DNA of 12,922 nucleotides. Origin: Alphaproteobacteria bacterium (GTDB taxonomy: Bacteria > Pseudomonadota > Alphaproteobacteria > ATCC43930 > CGMCC-115725). Under the pieces are notes generated by a model. The model had not been told where the DNA came from and searched no databases. It saw only the letters and a program-made list of their open reading frames with translations. Numbering within the stretch: the first letter of the stretch is position 1; each line of letters begins with the position of its first letter. This document shows positions 1-6,407 of this stretch, in pieces. The stretch covers positions 1 through 12,922 of the forward strand of contig JAGWIH010000031.1 in assembly GCA_028866355.1 (NCBI GenBank). The letters are read 5' to 3'. Position numbers and translations under genes: made by a program.

Positions 1-140
1 AGGCGCTGACGGCGATGCGCGAAGTGACGGCCAACGACCTCACGCGCACCGGCCCGGCCTACTTTGACAAGATCGTCAATGAATTCTCGCGGCTCGACGC
101 CAGCCTCGAGCAGATGACCCGCGCCGAACGGCGGGGCTAA
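1..140 (+). CDS. C-terminal fragment of an unidentified protein
   Basis: The reading frame that begins at base 3 stays open to the TAA at 138-140 and encodes 45 residues ending in RAERRG. The segment is hydrophilic and probably helical (for example YFDKIVNEFSRL followed by DASLEQM), so it looks like the soluble C-terminus of a cytoplasmic protein. It lies 92 bases upstream of nnrS on the same strand. Proteins of nitrogen-oxide metabolism often sit in that position, but nothing in these 45 residues identifies a family and I do not assign one. The start and most of the gene lie outside the window. Confidence 0.6.
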   Translation, partial: ALTAMREVTANDLTRTGPAYFDKIVNEFSRLDASLEQMTRAERRG

Positions 141-232
141 GGCAAAGACACCACGATCCTTACGGTTGAGTTGCATCCGGGCACGCTCCTAAGCTTGCGG
201 CGTGAGCCTTTTCGTCGCCGGAGTCTGACGCC

Positions 233-1441
233 GTGAACGCCATTCCGCGCTATCGTTCCCACAGCGGGTCAGCGCTGTTGTCCGCCGGTTTCCGTCCGTT
301 TTTCCTGCTGGCGGCGGCATGGGCGGCGCTGGCAGTACCGTTGTGGCTCGCGTTTTTCGCCGGCGCGGGGGCCGTGCCGACACTGCTGTCGCCGCCGATC
401 TGGCACGCGCACGAGATGATTTACGGCTATGCCGCGGCGACCGTCGCGGGGTTCATGCTGACCGCGATTCCGAACTGGACCGGACGCATGCCGCTGCAAG
501 GCGCGCCGCTGGCGGGCCTCGCGATGTTGTGGATCGCCGGCCGCCTCGCCGTGCTGCTTTCGGCGGACATCGGCGCCGCGGCGGCTGCCATGCTCGATCT
601 TGCCTTTCCCGTCGCGTTCGTCGCGGTGATCGCACGTGAAATCGTCGCCGGCCGCAACTGGCGCAATTTGCCGATGGTGGGCGCGCTGACGCTGCTGCTT
701 GCAGGCAACGCATTGGTTCACGCCGAGGCGCTCGGCTGGTCGGCGAGCAGCGAACTCGGCAACCGCATCGGTATCGCCACGTTTCTGATGCTGATCAGCC
801 TGATCGGCGGCCGCATCGTGCCGAGCTTCACGCGCAACTGGTTGACCCGGCAACGCCCGGACGGCTCTGCGCCGGCGTCGTTCGGCTGGGCGGATCGCGG
901 CGCGCTCGGCGCAACGGCCCTGGCGTTGATCGCCTGGATCGCGGCGCCCGAAGCCGCGGCGACGGCTTGGCTGGCGCTGCTTGCCGCTATGGCGCAAGGC
1001 GTCCGGCTGGCGCGCTGGCGCGGCGCCGGCACCTGGCGCGAGCCGCTGTTGTGGGTGCTGCATCTCGGTTATGGCTGGCTGGCGCTCGGGTTCCTGCTTT
1101 TGGCGGTGAATCGGGTCGCACCGCTCTTGCCGGCGACGGCGGCGTTGCATGCGCTCACCGTCGGCGCCATCGGCACCATGACGCTGGCGGTGATGACGCG
1201 CGCCTCGCTGGGCCATACCGGCCGGAAGCTGACCGCCGGGCACGGCACGACGGCGATCTACGTTCTCGTCACCATCGCGGCCGTGCTGCGCCTGTTGGCG
1301 CCTCTTGCTGGCGCACAGTATCTGTTGATGCTGAACCTCGCGGGTGGCGCTTGGACCGGGGCCTTCGGCTTGTTTGTCGTTCTCTACGGGCCGCCGTTGC
1401 TGACGCCGCGCGTCGCCGCGGTCACCGTGCGGGCGCCGTGA
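233..1441 (+). CDS. nnrS: NnrS family haem- and copper-containing membrane protein
   Basis: The protein has 402 residues and about twelve hydrophobic membrane segments, so it belongs in the inner membrane. Family signatures are clear: WHAHEM at 57-62 followed by GYAAATVAGF and NWTG at 81-84, GGRIVPSFTRNW at 192-203, and a block with HALTVGAIGTMTLAVMTR and HTGR at about 306-331. The histidines are candidate haem/metal ligands. Characterised NnrS proteins are linked to nitric oxide metabolism and relieve nitrosative stress; they are usually regulated by NnrR/FNR-type factors. The start is a GTG preceded by GGAG at 220-223, nine bases away, and gives a short cytoplasmic N-terminus before the first helix. 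The stop overlaps the start of the DUF488 gene by one base, so the two are probably translated together. Confidence 0.93.
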   Translation: MNAIPRYRSHSGSALLSAGFRPFFLLAAAWAALAVPLWLAFFAGAGAVPTLLSPPIWHAHEMIYGYAAATVAGFMLTAIPNWTGRMPLQGAPLAGLAMLWIAGRLAVLLSADIGAAAAAMLDLAFPVAFVAVIAREIVAGRNWRNLPMVGALTLLLAGNALVHAEALGWSASSELGNRIGIATFLMLISLIGGRIVPSFTRNWLTRQRPDGSAPASFGWADRGALGATALALIAWIAAPEAAATAWLALLAAMAQGVRLARWRGAGTWREPLLWVLHLGYGWLALGFLLLAVNRVAPLLPATAALHALTVGAIGTMTLAVMTRASLGHTGRKLTAGHGTTAIYVLVTIAAVLRLLAPLAGAQYLLMLNLAGGAWTGAFGLFVVLYGPPLLTPRVAAVTVRAP

Positions 1442-1836
1442 TGGCGGCGCGACCCGACGTCAACCTGAAGCGGGCTTATGATCCGCCGTCGTCGCGCGAC
1501 GGAACCCGAATCCTGGTCGACCGGCTTTGGCCGCGCGGCATCAAGAAGGCCAAAGCGCGTATCGATCTCTGGCTCAAGGACGTCGCGCCGAGCGCGGCGC
1601 TGCGGCAATGGTTTGGTCACGATCCGGCGCGCTGGAGCGAATTCCGCCGACGCTACCGCGCCGAGCTGAAGCGCCGGCCGGAGGCTTTCGCACAGTTGCG
1701 CGCGCGGGCTCGGCAAGGGCGCATCACGCTGGTCTTCGGTGCGCGAGATGCGCGCCGCAATCAAGCCGTCGTGTTGAAGAGTATGCTCGCCGGCCGCGGC
1801 GCTAAGCGCGCACGCCGCGCCGTTCCTGTGCGGTGA
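1441..1836 (+). CDS. DUF488 family protein
   Basis: This is a 131-residue soluble protein of unknown function. It matches DUF488 along most of its length: YDPPSSRDGTRILVDRLWPRG near the N-terminus, then WLKDVAPS, LRQWFGHDPARW, EFRRRYRAEL, and a C-terminal TLVFGARD...NQAVVLKSML. The ATG overlaps the nnrS stop as TGATG, and no separate promoter is visible, so it is read as the second gene of an nnrS operon. The last residues (about RGAKRARRAVPVR) form a short basic tail beyond the core family. Its final 12 codons overlap the end of the convergent RpfF-like gene by 35 bases. A much longer upstream extension in this frame is antisense-like GC-rich noise across nnrS and was not used. Confidence 0.9.
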   Translation: MAARPDVNLKRAYDPPSSRDGTRILVDRLWPRGIKKAKARIDLWLKDVAPSAALRQWFGHDPARWSEFRRRYRAELKRRPEAFAQLRARARQGRITLVFGARDARRNQAVVLKSMLAGRGAKRARRAVPVR

Positions 1837-2746
1837 CCAGCCGTTCCATCCGCTTGAGATCGGCCTCTTCGAGCTTGAACGCCGCCTCGACCCACAGATC
1901 GGCAATGCGCGTCATTTCCTCGAACGTCACCGGATTGACCAATCGGCGCGCACGATACATCGCGCGCTGTGCGGCGTAACGCCGCTCACGCCGGCCGATG
2001 AAGTCATAGAACGCCTGCACGCCCTGGCCATCGGCCGCCAGCACGTCGACGACGCCAAGCGCGTGGAGTTGCTCGGCGGAATAAATTTCACCGCCCATGA
2101 TCAAACGCTCGGCGATGCCGGGCGCGATGCGGCGCGCGAGGAAGCTGTAGGCGCCCATGCCGGGGAACAGGTTGAACAGGATTTCCGGCAGGCCGAACTT
2201 GGCGCCGCGCTCGGCGACGATCAGATTCGAACTCAGCACCGCCTCGAAGCCGCCACCCAGCGCATCGCCCTGCACCAGGGCGACTGAAATCACCGGCAGA
2301 TCGAAACCGAGGCCGGTGGCGTTGGTGAAGCCAAGCTCGCAACAGCTGTGCGCATAGCGGCGCAGCGCGGCGCGGTCGCGGTTGCGGATCAGGGTGGAGA
2401 ACAGTTCGAGGTCGCCGCCCAGGTTCCAGATCTGTGGCGTGCGCGAGCCGAGCACCAGATAGCGCAGCGGCGGTTCGCCGACGACGCGGTCACCGAACAG
2501 GCCGCGCACCATGCGCTGGATCGACTGCGCCTCGCGCAACAACGCCGGCGTGAAGCACGGCCGGCCAGCGTACTTGAAGTAGCAAAACAGGATTTTCTTT
2601 GCGGAATCGTATTCGAGTTCGAATTCGCGGAAACGCTGGCCGGCAATCGCGGCTTCGACGGGATCGGGCAGATGCTCGATGTCGGCGCCGCGGGCGGCCG
2701 CCAAGCGGTCCTGCACGAGAGCGGCGAGCTGCGTTACCGTCGTCAT
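1802..2746 (-). CDS. rpfF: RpfF-like DSF synthase, crotonase superfamily
   Basis: This is a 314-residue crotonase-fold enzyme. The most diagnostic stretch is LPVISVALVQGDALGGGFEA (150-169), with SSNLIVAERG and then LPEILFNLFPGMGAYSFLARR. Upstream are YFKYAGRPCFTPALL and WNLGGDLELFSTLIRNRDR. RpfF, which makes the diffusible signal factor cis-2-enoic fatty acid from acyl-ACP by dehydration and thioester cleavage, uses two glutamates 20 residues apart (141 and 161 in Xanthomonas); here they are E168 and E188, also 20 apart. The N-terminus is about 25 residues longer than Xanthomonas RpfF. The ATG follows a GGGGGA ribosome-binding site. No RpfC or RpfG gene is adjacent, so the partner sensor is unknown. 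Two CtrA-type boxes lie 56-109 bases upstream. A non-signalling crotonase of the same subfamily remains possible. Confidence 0.82.
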   Translation of the reverse strand: MTTVTQLAALVQDRLAAARGADIEHLPDPVEAAIAGQRFREFELEYDSAKKILFCYFKYAGRPCFTPALLREAQSIQRMVRGLFGDRVVGEPPLRYLVLGSRTPQIWNLGGDLELFSTLIRNRDRAALRRYAHSCCELGFTNATGLGFDLPVISVALVQGDALGGGFEAVLSSNLIVAERGAKFGLPEILFNLFPGMGAYSFLARRIAPGIAERLIMGGEIYSAEQLHALGVVDVLAADGQGVQAFYDFIGRRERRYAAQRAMYRARRLVNPVTFEEMTRIADLWVEAAFKLEEADLKRMERLVTAQERRGVRA

Positions 2747-2801
2747 GTCGTCCCCCGGTTTTCGGGAAAAGCGATCCTCCGGCAGCGCCGAAAGGATGTG
2801 G

Positions 2802-2816
2802 TTAAGGTAAAATTAA
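2802..2816. promoter_or_regulatory. Candidate CtrA-binding box 1 (TTAA-N7-TTAA)
   Basis: The sequence is TTAA GGTAAAA TTAA, an exact match to the full CtrA consensus TTAA-N7-TTAA. On the minus strand the right half continues as TTAACCAC, close to the extended TTAACCAT half-site. It lies 56-70 bases upstream of the RpfF-like ATG, a usual place for a promoter-proximal activator or repressor site. The match is seen directly; binding by CtrA is inference. Confidence 0.6.
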
Positions 2817-2840
2817 TTTCTCAAGTAAATCAAGGGGTTT

Positions 2841-2855
2841 TTAACCACTCTTTAA
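2841..2855. promoter_or_regulatory. Candidate CtrA-binding box 2 (TTAA-N7-TTAA)
   Basis: The sequence is TTAA CCACTCT TTAA, a second exact full match, starting 39 bases after box 1. Its left half reads TTAACCAC on the plus strand, so the two boxes present the same extended half-site in opposite orientation. It lies 95-109 bases upstream of the RpfF-like start and 134-148 bases upstream of the hydrolase start at 2989. Confidence 0.6.
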
Positions 2856-2988
2856 GTGTAGACTCAACCATAGCTAGTAGTTTTCAAACGCCGAACCGCT
2901 AGGGATTCGGTCCAAGCGAGTCGCGATGCTGGCGCGCTGATGCTATCGCGGCACACTATCTTCCAGGCTTCCGGTGCGAGGGGGCGGC

Positions 2989-3870
2989 GTGTTCGAAGGC
3001 TTTACCCGAACGGAGATCGAGACCGGCGGCGCGCGCATCGTCACGGTCCGCGGCGGCAAAGGTCCGCCGGTGCTGCTGATGCACGGCAATCCGTTCACGC
3101 ATGTATCGTGGCATCGGGTCGCGCCCGTCCTGGCCAAGGAATTTACCGTCGTCTGCACCGATCTCCGGGGCTATGGCGATTCCTCGAAGCCCGAGCCCGT
3201 CGCGGACCACGCCAACTATTCGTTTCGCGCCATGGCGCAGGACAATGTCGAGGTGATGGCCAAGCTCGGCTTCACGCGCTTCGCCGCCGCCGGCCACGAT
3301 CGCGGTGCGCGCGTCCTGCATCGCATGTGTCTCGACCACCCGGATAAAGTTACGCGCGCGGCGATCATCGACATCATTCCGACCCATCACTTGCTCAACC
3401 ACGTCTCGCGGGCCTGGGGGTTGTTCTCGTGGCATTGGTTCTTCATGGCGCAGCCCGCCGACTTGCCCGAGCGGCTGATGCTCGCCGATCCCGAGTTCTA
3501 TCTGCGGCGGAAGCTGAGCAAAGGCCCGGCCGGCATGAAGTTTTTCGCACCCGAGGCGCTGGCCGAATATCTGCGCTGCTTCAAGAATCCGGCGACGGTT
3601 CGCGGCATGTGCGAGGATTATCGCGCGACATTCGGCGTCGATCTGGCGATGGACAGCGCTGATGTTGCCGCCGGACGCCGGATCGACTGTCCGGTCCTGC
3701 TGCTGTGGGGTGCGACTGGCGGCGTCGGCGGCAATCACCAGCCGCTCGCGGTCTGGCGCGATTATGCGAGCAACATCATCGGCGCCGAAGCCTTGCCCTC
3801 CGGCCATTACGTTCCCGAGGAGTGTCCGGCGGAAACCGCGGCGGCGCTGCGCGCGTTCTTCGCGTCCTAG
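2989..3870 (+). CDS. Haloacetate (fluoroacetate) dehalogenase-like alpha/beta hydrolase
   Basis: The protein has 293 residues from the GTG at 2989, which follows GAGGGGG at 2978-2984; an in-frame GTG at 2974 would add five residues but has no better ribosome site. The fold is alpha/beta hydrolase: HGNPFTHVSWHRVAP, then DLRGYGDSSKP. Nucleophile Asp104 lies in GHDRGAR, with Arg105 and Arg108 for the carboxylate; Asp128 (IIDIIP) and His273 (SGHYVPEE) complete the triad. His149-Trp150 (WHWFF) and Tyr211 (EDYRA) match the halide pocket of fluoroacetate dehalogenase RPA1163, where the same residues are 110, 111, 114, 134, 280, 155, 156 and 219; spacings agree within two residues. It should hydrolyse fluoro- or chloroacetate to glycolate in the cytoplasm, although the natural substrate is uncertain. 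Its stop shares CTAG with the convergent glycosyltransferase gene. Confidence 0.86.
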   Translation: MFEGFTRTEIETGGARIVTVRGGKGPPVLLMHGNPFTHVSWHRVAPVLAKEFTVVCTDLRGYGDSSKPEPVADHANYSFRAMAQDNVEVMAKLGFTRFAAAGHDRGARVLHRMCLDHPDKVTRAAIIDIIPTHHLLNHVSRAWGLFSWHWFFMAQPADLPERLMLADPEFYLRRKLSKGPAGMKFFAPEALAEYLRCFKNPATVRGMCEDYRATFGVDLAMDSADVAAGRRIDCPVLLLWGATGGVGGNHQPLAVWRDYASNIIGAEALPSGHYVPEECPAETAAALRAFFAS

Positions 3871-4820
3871 CCGCGCGTCGTCGCGACACGCCCGATGGTT
3901 ACAGCCGGCAGCGCCTGCACCGCGGAATAGGTGAGGCGGGTTTCGACCGTGCCGCCTTGCAGCGTCTTCAGCGACCAAACGCGTTCTTTCATGCCGCTGC
4001 CGGCCAGATGAATGACACCGAGCGGCCGGTGCGGCTCATGCGGTTCGACCACGAGATTGCGCTCGCGATCGAACATCGGCGTGCCTTTGCCGCAGAACCA
4101 GTTGCAATAAGCGGGCAGCAGCGTCGCCGGCGCACCTTGGACGAACACGGCGCGGTTGAGCGAGGTCTGATCCGCCAGGAAAAAACTGATATTGTCCCTA
4201 TATGGGCGCGGACCGACGTGGAAGCGCCGGAGGGCGCTGGCGTAGTTCTCGGACCACAGCCGCCAATGCGGCGCATCGCCTCGCAGGGCAAACACGCCGG
4301 CATTGAGGATGGCGTTGCGGCCGTAACGATAGCCTTCGCGCAGACCGAACGCCCACGCGAACGCTTTCTGGTTCTGGCCCCAGAATTTCGGCCGCTTGTG
4401 GATGGTCCAATAACCACGATCGATCTCGGGCACGATCGCAAGTTCGCCGCGGGCCGCGCCGCGGATGAAAAGTTCGAGCACCTCGGTGTCCTGGACCCAA
4501 CAGTCGGCGTCGATCCACAGATAGATGTCATGACCAGGAAAATGCCGCGGCAGATGCGGCCGGCCCGCGAGCACTTTGAATGAATTGGGTGGGTGCGAAC
4601 GCGCCGGATAGACGAGATCCCAGCCGAGCGGTGCGATGGTCGCGCCGTACTCACGCTTGAGGCCGTCGCGTTGCGCATCGGTGAAGCCGATATCGAGAAT
4701 CGACAACGGCGGAAGCCGGTCGCCGAGGCCACGCCGCAACGAAACCAAGAGGTCCGTCAGCAGGCCGAAATAGCCCGCGTCGCCGGCGGTGACGATGGTG
4801 ACCGAGGGGCCGCGCGCCAC
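3867..4820 (-). CDS. GT8-like glycosyltransferase (GT-A fold, DxD motif)
   Basis: The protein has 317 residues, no signal peptide and no clear membrane helix, so it is probably cytoplasmic or membrane-peripheral. The N-terminus SVTIVTAGDAGYFGLLTDLL suits a nucleotide-sugar-binding GT-A fold. IYLWIDADCWVQD places a DAD metal/UDP-sugar motif at 104-106; NAGVFALR (173-180), DQTSLN (217-222) and IHLAG (270-274, with a candidate metal-binding histidine) follow in the order seen in GT8-like enzymes. Donor and acceptor sugars cannot be inferred, and no other polysaccharide gene is nearby. The start is a GTG with only a weak AGG upstream; a GTG at codon 7 is the alternative. The gene follows the tRNA on the same strand after 132 bases and ends sharing CTAG with the hydrolase gene. 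Confidence 0.72.
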   Translation of the reverse strand: MARGPSVTIVTAGDAGYFGLLTDLLVSLRRGLGDRLPPLSILDIGFTDAQRDGLKREYGATIAPLGWDLVYPARSHPPNSFKVLAGRPHLPRHFPGHDIYLWIDADCWVQDTEVLELFIRGAARGELAIVPEIDRGYWTIHKRPKFWGQNQKAFAWAFGLREGYRYGRNAILNAGVFALRGDAPHWRLWSENYASALRRFHVGPRPYRDNISFFLADQTSLNRAVFVQGAPATLLPAYCNWFCGKGTPMFDRERNLVVEPHEPHRPLGVIHLAGSGMKERVWSLKTLQGGTVETRLTYSAVQALPAVTIGRVATTRG

Positions 4821-4839
4821 GGACCTGACCTTTCGCGGG

Positions 4840-4880
4840 AAGAGGCTGCGGCTCTCTTACCGCCTTCCCGCCATGGGCGG
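4840..4880 (-). other. Two small hairpins in the leader before the glycosyltransferase gene
   Basis: Read on the minus strand, bases 4880-4868 form a perfect 5-bp GC stem (CCGCC/GGCGG, 3-base loop) and bases 4858-4840 form AAGAG/CTCTT plus GC/GC with one bulged A and a CGCA loop. The second ends about 20 bases before the GTG start. Neither is followed by a U-run, so they are not standard terminators. Confidence 0.35.
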
Positions 4881-4952
4881 CAAGGGCGCGCGAAATCGGC
4901 GGCGGCCGGCATGCGCGCGCCTTATCGGCAAGTTTGCACAAAATTCCGGCGA

Positions 4953-5029
4953 TGGCGCGCCCGGAGAGATTCGAACTCCCAACCCCCAGATCCGTAGTCT
5001 GGTGCTCTATCCAGTTGAGCTACGGGCGC
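4953..5029 (-). tRNA. tRNA-Arg(ACG)
   Basis: The minus strand folds into a full cloverleaf of 77 bases including a genomically encoded CCA. The acceptor stem is GCGCCCG/CGGGCGC with discriminator G. The D arm is GCTC...GAGC, the anticodon stem CCAGA/TCTGG, and the loop CTACGGA has ACG at 4995-4993. The variable loop is GGGTT, and the T arm is GGGAG-TTCGAAT-CTCTC with one G-U pair. A34 would be edited to inosine by TadA so that the tRNA reads CGU, CGC and CGA. No integrase or duplicated 3' end that would mark an attachment site is visible nearby. Confidence 0.96.
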
Positions 5030-5139
5030 CGCGACGGCGTATCTGCCGCTTAAATCGGGGCGCAAGCTAGCGGCATCAAGGGGCGATGGCAAGCCGCCGT
5101 ACCGCGCCATTCGGCGGATAAATACGGACTGCTAAACGC

Positions 5140-5168
5140 TTGTCGGGGTTTGCCGCGTTGCGTAAACT
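5140..5168 (+). promoter_or_regulatory. Candidate sigma70 promoter of the lipoprotein gene
   Basis: TTGTCG at 5140-5145 and TAAACT at 5163-5168 are separated by 17 bases, each matching four of six consensus positions. Transcription would begin near 5175, about 20 bases before the ATG at 5197, which supports that start over any start further upstream. Confidence 0.5.
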
Positions 5169-5196
5169 GCCAGTTCGTAACGGGGGCAATTCCGAC

Positions 5197-6363
5197 ATGT
5201 CAATTCGTGCGAGCCATTGCGCTATCCTTGCGACAGCGTTGCTGCTTGGCGGCTGCGCTTATGCCGATGATCTGTTCGGAACGAACTGGTCTGGCGAGCA
5301 TTCGACGGTTGCCGCGGCACCACCGCAACAGCAAGCCACCACCTACTCGATCCCGCCGTCACAGGCCGAGCTCAATCCGCAGCCGACGAACAGCCCGAGC
5401 TCGACGTATGACAATTCGAGCGCGCCGACGAACACGATCGTCAGCCAGAAGGTCCAAAGCCTGCGGGGCGACCTGCAGCGGCTGAAGGGCAACGTTGCCC
5501 AGCGCGAACAGGAACTTGCCGCCGCCCGCGCGTCGGTTCAGCGCGACTCCCAGGCCTATTTCGACACCGTGGCGCGGATCAATTCGCGCTTGCAGACCGG
5601 CACGACGCCCGGCAATCCGAATCTCGTCGCCGCATGGAACCAGGCGCAGACCTCGCTTGATCGAATCAACGGCGACATCGGCCAGCTCAATCGGATTTCG
5701 ACGCAGGCGGCGGCCGATTCGTCGCTCGCATCCTATCTGACCAACGCGACCCAGGCGGCGTTCTCGCTGCAGGGCGCGGTCGAAGAGGACCATCGTCAGC
5801 TCACGGCCATTCAGACGGATACCGATGCGACCACCGTTAAGCTCGACGCGCTGCTGAACAGCGTCAGCGACGAAATCGCCCGTCAGAGCAATTACGTCGC
5901 CAACGAGCGCGACAACCTGGTGACGCTGTCGCAAGCGATCAAGAACGGCCGCCTCTTCGGACCGAGCCTGGCGAGCCGGGCCTTCGCGTCGGCGCCCGTA
6001 ACCCGAAGCAATTTGCCGACGCGGCATGCTGAAGCGACGGCGCATCCGGCGGCAACCGGCGGCAACCATCCGCTGGTGGTGATCCGGTTCGACCGGCCGA
6101 ATGTCTCTTATGAGGAGGCGCTTTACACGGCGGTCAGCCGTGCGCTCGAGCGCAAGCCATCGGCCACTTTCGAACTCGTCGCGGTGGCGCCGAGCGCCGG
6201 CACGGCGGCACAGGTTGCGGTCAATTCGAACGCGTCCAAGCACAACGCGGAAGACGTCATGCGCTCGCTCACCAACATGGGTCTGCCGGCTGACCGCGTG
6301 ACGCTGTCGGCGACGACGAGCGCCGACGTTCAAAGTAACGAAGTTCGCATCTACGTCCGCTGA
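5197..6363 (+). CDS. Uncharacterised coiled-coil lipoprotein with C-terminal alpha/beta domain
   Basis: The ATG at 5197 (after GGGGG at 5182-5186) gives 388 residues. A lipoprotein signal is clear: basic start, hydrophobic ILATALLL, then the lipobox LGGC with Cys20. Residue +2 is Ala, so outer-membrane sorting is expected. Residues about 40-80 are a Pro/Ser/Thr/Gln-rich linker, and about 82-250 are a long helical, coiled-coil-like region (VQSLRGDLQRLKGNVAQREQELAAA and similar). A Gly/Ala linker leads to a C-terminal domain at about 290-388 beginning HPLVVIRFDRP and ending VRIYVR. Its beta-alpha-beta pattern, with a helix before NMGLPADRVTLSA, recalls OmpA-type peptidoglycan-binding domains, but the usual Asp/Arg binding signature was not found. 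It is probably a periplasm-facing envelope protein. I do not recognise a named family. Confidence 0.85.
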   Translation: MSIRASHCAILATALLLGGCAYADDLFGTNWSGEHSTVAAAPPQQQATTYSIPPSQAELNPQPTNSPSSTYDNSSAPTNTIVSQKVQSLRGDLQRLKGNVAQREQELAAARASVQRDSQAYFDTVARINSRLQTGTTPGNPNLVAAWNQAQTSLDRINGDIGQLNRISTQAAADSSLASYLTNATQAAFSLQGAVEEDHRQLTAIQTDTDATTVKLDALLNSVSDEIARQSNYVANERDNLVTLSQAIKNGRLFGPSLASRAFASAPVTRSNLPTRHAEATAHPAATGGNHPLVVIRFDRPNVSYEEALYTAVSRALERKPSATFELVAVAPSAGTAAQVAVNSNASKHNAEDVMRSLTNMGLPADRVTLSATTSADVQSNEVRIYVR

Positions 6364-6407
6364 CCGGCGCGGCTAGGCGGCGCGGGTCCAGCGCGCTATC
6401 GTGCGGC

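Larger units (their letters stand above)
2747..2988. promoter_or_regulatory. AT-rich divergent control region
   Basis: This 242-bp spacer separates the RpfF-like gene (minus) from the hydrolase (plus). Bases about 2795-2880 are far richer in A and T than the coding DNA around them. The region holds two TTAA-N7-TTAA motifs, an 8-bp inverted repeat (GTGGTTAA at 2798-2805 and TTAACCAC at 2841-2848) and a 10-bp palindrome AAATTAATTT at 2810-2819. No convincing -35/-10 pair could be fixed for either gene, and no open frame of coding character was seen here. Confidence 0.6.

Noticed and set aside
967..1440. An upstream extension of the DUF488 frame into nnrS
   Set aside because: DUF488 homology starts just after the ATG at 1441; the extension is Arg-rich and lies out of frame in a certain gene.
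2956..3978. A 340-codon minus-strand frame opposite the dehalogenase
   Set aside because: The plus-strand gene has all catalytic residues, and the opposing frame shows no recognisable domain.
4953..5029. Attachment site of an integrated element at the tRNA-Arg 3' end
   Set aside because: No integrase gene, no second copy of the tRNA end and no compositional break were found in the window.
6364..6407. Intrinsic terminator after the lipoprotein gene
   Set aside because: The spacer is GC-rich, but no stem followed by a T-run was found.
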